Shown here: piece by piece, positions 1-5,123 of the stretch | Numbering within the stretch: the stretch's first letter is position 1 | Layout: every line of letters begins with the position of its first letter | NCBI GenBank assembly: GCA_031281515.1 | Contig: JAITFF010000044.1 | Span: forward strand, 1 to 5,469 | Direction of reading: 5' to 3' | Source: Holosporales bacterium | Lineage (GTDB): Bacteria; Pseudomonadota; Alphaproteobacteria; RUG11792 | DNA: 5,469 bases | Position numbers and translations under genes: made by a program | Notes under the pieces: generated by a model | What the model was told of the DNA's origin: nothing | What the model saw: the letters and a program-made list of their open reading frames with translations, nothing else | Databases searched by the model: none

Positions 1-1521
1 TTCTCGTCCCCGAATGTGCTCAAGATTCCGGACGACTTTTCCCAAAACAGCTGAGGTCCCGCAACAAACCGGAGAGAAAAATTCTATGTCGCCTGGAATG
101 TCTATTGGTGAACGGATACCACTGAAAGCGTCGGCTTCGATAAAACGCAATCCAGGTAGTAATCTGAGATTCCAAAGATTGAGACAATCCTTAAAGCAGC
201 CTCGCTCGATCGCTTCCACCCCAATCGGGACTTCAATGGAATGGATCCCAGAGTTTGCGAACAGTTTCCTTGAAAAGCTAATTAGTGGGCACTGATCTCG
301 GAATGTAACTCTCCCGAGATTTTTGCAATTTTTAAAACATTTTGCCCCTAAAAATTCCACTGACAGTGGAATATCTAAAAATTGTAGACCAGTACCATTG
401 AAAGCTCCTTCTTCGATTCTAAACAAACGTGAATCCTCCGGAAAAGTAACCTCCGTTAGGGTCGTACAATCTTTGAAGCAGTTTTTCCCTATAATCCGAA
501 GTCGTGCCGGAAAAGCGAGTTTTGCCAAAAAAGTAGAGCCAAAGGCCTTTTCATAAATATCCAAAGGTGGATCTCCATCCTCAAAAAGCACCTCTTGCAA
601 TGAATTACAACAAGCGAAGCAATTCTCTCCGAGTATCCTAACGGTTCCTGGTATAACTAGCCGAACGACTTTCCCTGCTAAGAATGCCCCATCTCCAATT
701 TGTTCCAGCCTATTGCCTGGTGCCCACGAGATCCATGCAATCTTGCAACATAGGAAGCAGTTTCGACCTATTTCCTCTATACCTGGAGGTAGTACGCATC
801 GTTGCAACTGCTCTGAACTAGAAAATGTTCCTTCTGGTAATTGGCGAATTTGGCATTCAAATGGAAATTCTACTGACTCCAAGGAGGAACACGATGAAAA
901 ACAACCATCTCCGATTTGAGCTAGACCAGGTGGTGCCCGAAATGATTCAAGTCCCGAAGCAATAAAAGCGCGTTTCCCAAGAGAAAACAGGTTACCAGCA
1001 GGATCTATATCTACAACAGAAAGTCTATGGCATCCGCAAAAACACTCATCTCCCACGACCTCAACTCGGGATGGCACGCGGAAACTACAGATTCCCGTAT
1101 TTCTAAAGGCACCACCTTCGATATAGGTACAACGACTTTCTGGGTCAAAAGTCACCGATTCCAGGCTGTCACTATAAGCCAAACAGCAGGAGTCCAATTT
1201 CACCAACGAATCCGGGAAATGAATGCTCCGTAATTTTGACTCGATTAAGGCACCTTCCCTAATGAGGCGTATTTGACTCCCAGGTTCAAAAACCGCCTGT
1301 TCGAGATCAATCGCAGGGCCCGGGATAAGTTCTTGGATTCCGTTTGGAACCCATAACCTTACCGTGCCTGGCCGAGGAGATTCGCCCGTTACAAATCCTA
1401 TCAGACCGTAGTTAACTATGATCCCTCTGAAAAAATTGTCGCTCACTCCATTGGAACATACTCCTAGAGCTCCCCCAAATAGCGATAACATGACGGCTAT
1501 TCGCAGAACAATCTTGATCAT
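1..1521 (-). CDS. Secreted BspA-like leucine-rich repeat protein, C-terminus beyond left edge
   Basis: The frame is open for 507 codons from ATG at 1521 to the left edge with no stop, so the protein is partial at its C-terminus. Residues 1-20 look like an export signal (basic start, hydrophobic core MLSLFGGALG), with cleavage probably near ALG-VC. From about residue 76 it is made of LRR_5/BspA-type repeats arranged as 47-residue double units. Each unit reads roughly LxxVxF...LxxIxxxAF...GLxxFxIPxxVxxIGxxCFxxC. Hydrophobic anchors fall at 76, 123, 170, 217, 264, 311, 358, 405 and 452. The CF..C motif has Cys at 113, 160, 207, 255, 301, 348, 395 and 442. Known BspA-like proteins are surface or secreted proteins used in adhesion and host contact; that role is inferred here. 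A GGAGG lies about 19 bases before the ATG, too far for a normal ribosome binding site, but no better start is visible. Alternative: an intracellular effector. Confidence 0.88.
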   Translation of the reverse strand, partial: MIKIVLRIAVMLSLFGGALGVCSNGVSDNFFRGIIVNYGLIGFVTGESPRPGTVRLWVPNGIQELIPGPAIDLEQAVFEPGSQIRLIREGALIESKLRSIHFPDSLVKLDSCCLAYSDSLESVTFDPESRCTYIEGGAFRNTGICSFRVPSRVEVVGDECFCGCHRLSVVDIDPAGNLFSLGKRAFIASGLESFRAPPGLAQIGDGCFSSCSSLESVEFPFECQIRQLPEGTFSSSEQLQRCVLPPGIEEIGRNCFLCCKIAWISWAPGNRLEQIGDGAFLAGKVVRLVIPGTVRILGENCFACCNSLQEVLFEDGDPPLDIYEKAFGSTFLAKLAFPARLRIIGKNCFKDCTTLTEVTFPEDSRLFRIEEGAFNGTGLQFLDIPLSVEFLGAKCFKNCKNLGRVTFRDQCPLISFSRKLFANSGIHSIEVPIGVEAIERGCFKDCLNLWNLRLLPGLRFIEADAFSGIRSPIDIPGDIEFFSPVCCGTSAVLGKVVRNLEHIRGRE

Positions 1522-1674
1522 AAAATTAACTGAAAAATAATCCTCCCCTACATGGAATGTTACCCAATTCGGTTTCTGGCTTGATAATTTTTTAGGGTAA
1601 AAAAGAGCAAAAATGAGAAAAATTATCTAAAAATTAAAATTTCCTTGCTCTATCTCGTTTTTGGGATGACGGAG
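1522..1674. other. AT-rich intergenic region upstream of the LRR gene
   Basis: This 153-base gap separates the zinc-ribbon ORF from the leucine-rich repeat gene, both on the minus strand. It is strongly AT-rich between about 1588 and 1645. On the minus strand a GATAAT hexamer (1622-1627) could serve as a -10 element, but no convincing -35 lies at the right distance. I see no GC-rich hairpin followed by a T run, so no intrinsic terminator for the upstream gene can be called. Confidence 0.4.
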
Positions 1675-1971
1675 CTAAAAGGTTAGGAGTAGAATGAGCT
1701 TCCTCTGCACCTTTCCACAATTAGCTTTGTTGTGTACCTCAATATACCCCGCCTCCGTGTTCCGTGCCAAAAACTCCGATTCTGAAAGGCAACCGTATTT
1801 TTGAATTGCGGAATATGTGCAAAAACCTACGATTTTTACACGATATTCCCGCTCACCACAGTAACAACATTTTATAATAAATCTCCTGCCTAGTATAGCA
1901 ATGCCTTGACCTAACATTCTACTGCAATGATAGCAACTTTCACTACGTAGCCTTTGATAGAATTCCTTCAG
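1675..1971 (-). CDS. Small tandem zinc-ribbon protein, Com-like, non-AUG start
   Basis: Counted from CTG at 1971 the product is 98 residues. The first half has CYHC (13-16) and CCYC (35-38) around a strand reading ILGRRFIIK. This CxxC-x18-CxxC layout resembles the zinc finger of phage Mu Com, which activates translation of the mom DNA-modification gene. The second half (about 59-91) repeats the same pattern, with GC at 60-61, EFLAR, GYIEV and NCGKVQR, but keeps only C61 and C85 of four expected Cys. The only ATG in frame (1917) falls after the first CxxC and would destroy the ribbon. The frame is open upstream to a stop at 1981-1983 and offers only ATA (1974) or CTG (1971). An AGGAG (1984-1988) lies 9 and 12 bases before these. 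No mom-like gene is visible nearby, so a Com-type role is not established; a nucleic-acid-binding protein or a decaying gene are both possible. Confidence 0.55.
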   Translation of the reverse strand: MKEFYQRLRSESCYHCSRMLGQGIAILGRRFIIKCCYCGEREYRVKIVGFCTYSAIQKYGCLSESEFLARNTEAGYIEVHNKANCGKVQRKLILLLTF

Positions 1972-1983
1972 TATGCTATATTA

Positions 1984-1988
1984 CTCCT
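1984..1988 (-). promoter_or_regulatory. Ribosome binding site AGGAG before a non-AUG start
   Basis: On the minus strand AGGAG lies 9 bases before ATA (1974-1972) and 12 bases before CTG (1971-1969), in front of the zinc-ribbon frame. It is the main argument that translation starts here and not at ATG 1917. It may instead be what is left of a start site whose ATG mutated to ATA. Confidence 0.4.
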
Positions 1989-1995
1989 ACGTTCA

Positions 1996-2019
1996 CCCAT
2001 CCATTGAGAAACGGACGGG
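1996..2019 (-). other. Hairpin between dgkA and the zinc-ribbon gene
   Basis: Read on the minus strand, CCCGTCC (2019-2013) can pair with GGATGGG (2002-1996) across a 10-base loop, giving seven pairs including one G-U. The minus-strand RNA pairs better than the plus-strand RNA, where the wobble becomes an A-C mismatch. It lies 26 bases after the dgkA stop and 7 bases before the AGGAG of the next ORF. No T run follows, so it is not a standard intrinsic terminator. It could end dgkA messages weakly, protect their 3' ends or affect translation of the next ORF; chance is also possible. Confidence 0.3.
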
Positions 2020-2045
2020 GCTATTGTTGGAATCGGGCAAATTGA

Positions 2046-2390
2046 CTAACAGAGCCAAGACCAGAGCCAAACGATTCCAAAGTGCAATAGTGCGATGAGG
2101 ACGGCCGCACTCCCGATATCCTTGGCCCTTTTGGAGAGATGGTGTGCTTCGAGGCTTATTCGATCGATGACGGTCTCTATGGCTGAGTTTAGGCATTCGA
2201 TGGTAAGGATTAGGGCAAATGAGCTGAATAGATAAAATCTGATATGCAGCGGGGTCGTCCGGAACAATTCCAGCGCCACGAGACAGAAGCCCAGAAGAAT
2301 TTCCTGCCGAAAGGCCCTTTCTTTGAACATGGCTCGCAGACCGTCGATGGAATATTTTAAGGCTAAACGCAATGAATTGACGAAGAACAT
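2046..2390 (-). CDS. dgkA: Diacylglycerol kinase, small integral-membrane type
   Basis: The 114-residue product phosphorylates diacylglycerol with ATP to phosphatidic acid in the inner membrane, recycling lipid released by envelope polymer synthesis. E. coli DgkA has 122 residues. The family signatures are all present: GLRAMFKERAFRQE (17-30), the catalytic-site block ECLNSAIETVIDRI (65-78), and KRAKDIGSAAV (87-97). The E. coli active-site residues Glu28, Glu69, Asn72, Glu76, Lys94 and Asp95 correspond to E24, E65, N68, E72, K90 and D91. Three membrane helices are expected, near 31-48, 52-67 and 94-113. I chose ATG 2390 because it gives the usual length; an in-frame TTG at 2453 would add 21 polar residues (135 in all). 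The ribosome binding site before ATG is weak. An undecaprenol kinase activity is typical of Gram-positive relatives and less likely here. Confidence 0.93.
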   Translation of the reverse strand: MFFVNSLRLALKYSIDGLRAMFKERAFRQEILLGFCLVALELFRTTPLHIRFYLFSSFALILTIECLNSAIETVIDRISLEAHHLSKRAKDIGSAAVLIALLHFGIVWLWSWLC

Positions 2391-2468
2391 GCCTAGGATA
2401 CAAATTTGTTGCCGGTACCACCGAGATAATACTATATCAATAGAAGATCGCAAACGGTGATTTCCTGA

Positions 2469-2731
2469 ATTAGCAAGTTTGTTTATGTGGATCTATCGGA
2501 AAGACAAGGTAAGGTAGAAACAGCACAGTTCTTACGGAATCTAATCGATATAGTTCCATATCAGAAGCTTTAATAGAGTCTGTAAGAAACATAATATTGA
2601 ACACCGCCTTACACTCCCGGCTCACCCATGGACTAGTTTGGATCAAATATCCATATGAAAAAGAAGGCGACGAAGACCTTTATATTGACCGGCTACTTGG
2701 GCGTGATGGGGCGATTGAATTTGATGAGTGA
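2469..2731 (+). pseudogene. Unrecognised small gene broken by a -1 frameshift
   Basis: Two adjoining plus-strand frames look like parts of one protein. The first runs from just after a TGA (2466-2468) to TAA at 2571-2573 and includes FVYVDLSER and QFLRNLIDIVPYQKL. The second is one base back, runs from about 2570 to TGA 2729-2731, includes IESVRNIILNTALHSRL, HGLVWIKYPYE and the acidic end GAIEFDE. One extra T in the CTTTAA at 2568-2573 would join them into about 88 residues, reading QKL-L-IESVRN across the joint. The first part has no ATG start (ATT 2469 or GTG 2487 are the choices), which fits decay. The composition looks coding: amphipathic helix, then an acidic tail. I do not recognise the family. 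Alternatives are a sequencing error, or a short intact gene from TTG near 2594 in the second frame. Confidence 0.4.
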
Positions 2732-2751
2732 GGTGAGGAGTCCATTTAAGG

Positions 2752-2780
2752 TTCGCATATTATTGCGGATAGTGTAGAAT
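2752..2780 (+). promoter_or_regulatory. Candidate sigma70-type promoter for tolQRA
   Basis: TTCGCA (2752-2757, four of six matches to TTGACA) and TAGAAT (2775-2780, five of six matches to TATAAT) are separated by exactly 17 bases. Transcription would start near 2787, leaving a short leader of about 27 bases before the tolQ ATG. It is the best-spaced pair I found in the region between the broken ORF and tolQ, and it is judged by eye only. Confidence 0.35.
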
Positions 2781-2813
2781 AATCGCATCTCAAGTCTTTC
2801 TGCAAGATCATGA

Positions 2814-3566
2814 ATGGAAACGCCTCAAATTCCCCAGGAAGTAGATAATATTACAGTTTCTGGAGCAATAAATCCTACGCCAGTTTCTTCGGATTCGTCC
2901 GTTTTTGATATGTTTTGGAATGCAGGGTTTATGATCAAGGTGGTAGTGTTATCACTGCTGCTCGCGTCCATTTGGTCATGGGCCATTATAATCAGCAAGC
3001 ACTTAAAGCTAAAACGCCTCAATATCGAAGCCAACGTTTTTGAGGATAATTTTTGGTCCGGAGCCCCACTCGAAGCATTGTACCATGAGATGAAAGATGC
3101 CGCCTACGATCCAATGTCCAACGTTTTCTGCGCGGCCATGACGGAATGGATGCGATTTTCGTCGGGAAAACTGAAAAGTTCCGGCGAATCTGGGGCGAGA
3201 TCCGTCGAGCAGAGGGTTGAACGGATCATGCAAATCGCGATCAGAAAAGAAATCGATGAACTAGAAAAGGGGTTAGGGTTTTTGTCATCGCTCGGAACGA
3301 ATGGTGTCATCATCGGGTTATTCGGAACTGTTATCGGAATTCTCAACGGATTTAAGGCGATCGCTTTGCAGCAGAGTACGAGCATCGCGACCGTTGCACC
3401 TGTTATATCTGAGGCCCTCTTCACGACGGCCCTCGGGATAGTGGCGGCCATCCCAGCCGCCCTTTGCTATAACAAATTCATGACTGATACGAATAGATAC
3501 ATAAACAGATTAGAGACATTTGCGGATGAGCTGAACTCCATTATATCGAGACAATTCGATGAATAG
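2814..3566 (+). CDS. tolQ: TolQ, proton-channel subunit of the Tol-Pal system
   Basis: The 250-residue inner-membrane protein forms, with TolR, the proton-driven motor that energises TolA during cell constriction and maintains outer-membrane integrity. Membrane segments are visible near 40-60, 158-178 and 200-219, with the usual large cytoplasmic loop between the first two. FWSGAPLEALY (80-90) is typical of alphaproteobacterial TolQ. GLFGT (168-172) and LFTTALGIVAAIPA (202-215) carry T172 and T205, matching the channel threonines Thr145 and Thr178 of E. coli TolQ. ATVAPVISEAL (192-202) precedes the third segment. It is TolQ and not ExbB because of the loop, the length and the neighbours. The residues before GLFGT read TNGVI where the family usually has Pro, and the usual Trp after GTV is Ile (GTVIGI). 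The start has no clear ribosome binding site; an ATG at 2810 is out of frame and closes after 12 codons. Confidence 0.95.
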   Translation: METPQIPQEVDNITVSGAINPTPVSSDSSVFDMFWNAGFMIKVVVLSLLLASIWSWAIIISKHLKLKRLNIEANVFEDNFWSGAPLEALYHEMKDAAYDPMSNVFCAAMTEWMRFSSGKLKSSGESGARSVEQRVERIMQIAIRKEIDELEKGLGFLSSLGTNGVIIGLFGTVIGILNGFKAIALQQSTSIATVAPVISEALFTTALGIVAAIPAALCYNKFMTDTNRYINRLETFADELNSIISRQFDE

Positions 3567-4053
3567 CCGAAAAACGAGACAGCGCCAGAAACCGAGTATC
3601 AATATCAATATTGCTCCACTCGTTGAGGTCATGCTCGTCCTGATCATTATCTTCATGATTACGGCTCCGATGCTGAACGTTGGGATTCAGGTCGATCTAC
3701 CGAAAACGAAGGCGTCATCCATTAATGAGACGAAATCGACTCCAATTATCATTTCGATTAACAACGACTCGAAGATCTTTATTGAAGAAGCAGAAGTTTC
3801 CATTGAAGACCTCATTCAAAAGTTACCGATGATATTGGATAATGGAAAAAGTGACACCGTGTACGTTAGGGGGGATAAGAATTTGCAGTATGGAACGATC
3901 ATGGAAATTATGGGAATAATTTCGTCGGCAGGCGCCTGTAAAGTCTCTCTGATTTCTGATCCAGATAGTTCACCACAAAATACATTGCCAGTTCCCGGGA
4001 ATCAGGAAAAAAACATCAGCAAAGGCAGGGTACCTGCTCGCAGAGGACGTTAA
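3559..4053 (+). CDS. tolR: TolR, proton-channel subunit of the Tol-Pal system
   Basis: The 164-residue protein has a short basic cytoplasmic start, a single membrane helix (about 18-38) and a periplasmic ExbD/TolR domain (about 60-138), the standard layout. In the helix the family motif PLVDVMLVLLIIF reads PLVEVMLVLIIIF: the proton-carrying Asp, Asp23 in E. coli TolR, is Glu23 here (codon GAG at 3625-3627). The domain keeps the expected VYVRGDKNLQYGTIMEIM stretch (98-115), where the family has xVxIxADxxxxYxxVxxxM. A polar, basic tail (about 139-164, ending RRGR) follows. The ATG lies inside the end of tolQ with an 8-base overlap, which implies translational coupling and balanced synthesis of the two channel partners. 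ExbD is the alternative name, but the TolA gene next to it favours TolR. Confidence 0.94.
   Translation: MNSRKTRQRQKPSININIAPLVEVMLVLIIIFMITAPMLNVGIQVDLPKTKASSINETKSTPIIISINNDSKIFIEEAEVSIEDLIQKLPMILDNGKSDTVYVRGDKNLQYGTIMEIMGIISSAGACKVSLISDPDSSPQNTLPVPGNQEKNISKGRVPARRGR
4042..4047 (+). promoter_or_regulatory. Ribosome binding site for tolA, inside tolR
   Basis: AGAGGA lies 6 bases before GTG 4054, within the last codons of tolR. It supports the GTG start that directly follows the tolR TAA. No ATG at this point could serve instead. Confidence 0.6.
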
Positions 4054-4929
4054 GTGTCTCGCCTTGCTTTAATCATTTCACTAGCAATCCACTGTGCAGC
4101 TATAGTTTTCCTGTATTTTGATTTTGGAGAACTATTTTCTCCGAGACTGAAGGATGCCGGGTATGCCGTCTTTGATTTCGTCGAAATCGGTCATAAAAGT
4201 AAGGCACCGATCTTATCGGAAAATGAAGGTCGAGTTTCTAAGACTAAATCCCAGGAAAACGCAGAATCGGCCTCTCGTAGCAAAAATAAACAAACACCTC
4301 AAAAAGCTCCAGATGCCGAAAAACCTCAAAAGAAAAAATCGGATGCTGTCCCACTAAAACCCAAAAATTCCCAAAAGAAACCACAGCCTCAAAAATCGAA
4401 GACTCCCAGCAAACCTAAAACGCCGGAAAAATCGAAACAAGCTACCCAAGACGTAAAAAAAAACACCAGCAAAGCCGTGGTCAACCTCGACGATTCCAAA
4501 AAAAGGAAAACAAACGGTAAGTCTGCGAAGAAGTCTTTTGACAGTTTGCTCGATAGTGCCACAGCCGATTCGAACAACGAAAATTCCGGTATGAAAGCCG
4601 AGGAAGTTGGAGAAACATTGACGGCGACCCAGATTGATCTCGTCAGGCAGACAATTCGTAAATGCTGGCATTTCCCTGCTGGATTAAAAAATGCTGAAGA
4701 ATTGATTGTAGATATTAAGATGGCTCTGGATCCTGATGGTAACGTAAAATCTGCGGAGATTATGAATAAAAATCGGATGAAAAATGATCCGAACTTTAGG
4801 GTAGCTGCTGAATATGCTTATCGAGCCGTCCTCGACCCAGAGTGTAACCCACTTCCGTTGCCGAAGGAAAAATACGAAGAATGGAAGGAACTGGAGCTGA
4901 GCTTCAACCCGAAGGATATGTTCGGTTAG
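4054..4929 (+). CDS. tolA: TolA, periplasm-spanning energy transducer of the Tol-Pal system
   Basis: The 291-residue protein links the TolQR motor in the inner membrane to Pal and TolB at the outer membrane. Residues 4-21 form the membrane anchor. It contains S9 and H13 in the SxxxH motif that TonB and TolA use to couple to their motors. Residues about 50-165 form a Lys/Pro/Ser-rich extended linker with repeated KP, PQK and KTP groups, in place of the long Ala-rich helix of E. coli TolA. The C-terminal domain (about 185-291) has the TolA/TonB-like fold signature: TQIDLVRQTIRKCWHFPAG, then DIKMALDPDGNV, then AVLDPECNPLPLP, ending FNPKDMF. C204 and C264 are placed as a likely disulphide pair. 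The GTG start directly abuts the tolR stop, with a ribosome binding site at 4042-4047. TonB is the alternative, but the end of this domain matches alphaproteobacterial TolA. Confidence 0.93.
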   Translation: MSRLALIISLAIHCAAIVFLYFDFGELFSPRLKDAGYAVFDFVEIGHKSKAPILSENEGRVSKTKSQENAESASRSKNKQTPQKAPDAEKPQKKKSDAVPLKPKNSQKKPQPQKSKTPSKPKTPEKSKQATQDVKKNTSKAVVNLDDSKKRKTNGKSAKKSFDSLLDSATADSNNENSGMKAEEVGETLTATQIDLVRQTIRKCWHFPAGLKNAEELIVDIKMALDPDGNVKSAEIMNKNRMKNDPNFRVAAEYAYRAVLDPECNPLPLPKEKYEEWKELELSFNPKDMFG

Positions 4930-5012
4930 ACTTCTCTCCAGACTTTCAGAGAATCAGAATTTCTGGAAGGAGATACAGAGCACAGAAGCGCAGCGTACTT
5001 AAGGACGTAACT

Positions 5013-5123
5013 TTGCGGCCAGATGACGCGTTAACATCAATCTGGAAAAGCTGGCCAGCAGTTGCTGCTTATGCTACACTATGTGTGTTCTTCAATGCTA
5101 GTTTTGAGCGGTTTGTATTTTGA
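5013..5123 (+). CDS. Possible tiny membrane protein between tolA and bamD
   Basis: From TTG at 5013 the frame gives 36 residues with an AAGGA (5001-5005) 7 bases ahead, a well-placed ribosome binding site. The product has a charged start (RPDD) and a hydrophobic stretch WPAVAAYATLCVFF that could be one membrane segment. Its TGA (5121-5123) overlaps the TTG start of bamD as TTGA, the same geometry as the common ATGA coupling overlap. The frame is open further back to ATG 4881 inside tolA, but that longer start has no support. I recognise no family, and this could be chance reading through a non-coding gap. Confidence 0.3.
   Translation: MRPDDALTSIWKSWPAVAAYATLCVFFNASFERFVF

Noticed and set aside
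14..1233. Several plus-strand open frames of 68-93 codons (14-295, 323-556, 713-919, 1027-1233).
   Set aside because: They lie antisense to a single 507-codon minus-strand frame with clear leucine-rich repeats and have no family-like sequence.
1675..1917. ATG at 1917 as the start of the zinc-ribbon protein (80 residues).
   Set aside because: It would remove the first CxxC pair, leaving an incomplete ribbon, while the frame continues upstream with fitting sequence and an AGGAG.
1993..2421. A 142-codon minus-strand frame overlapping dgkA.
   Set aside because: It is the shifted frame of dgkA; the other frame has the complete diacylglycerol kinase signature, and this one shows low-complexity, motif-free sequence.
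2046..2453. TTG 2453 as the dgkA start (135 residues).
   Set aside because: The added 21 residues are not part of the family and ATG 2390 gives the usual length, though the TTG cannot be fully excluded.
2642..2779. A plus-strand frame starting MKKKATKTF in the region before tolQ.
   Set aside because: It is short, lacks a ribosome binding site, and overlaps the better-looking acidic frame ending at 2731.
4354..4671. Minus-strand frames rich in Phe and Leu antisense to tolA, which could be mistaken for membrane proteins.
   Set aside because: They are the complement of the Lys-rich tolA linker, where AAA/AAG codons read as Phe/Leu on the other strand.
2814..4929. An exbB-exbD-tonB iron-uptake energising cluster.
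   Set aside because: The TolQ loop, the length of TolR and especially the TolA C-terminal domain fit Tol-Pal better, and no receptor or siderophore gene is visible.
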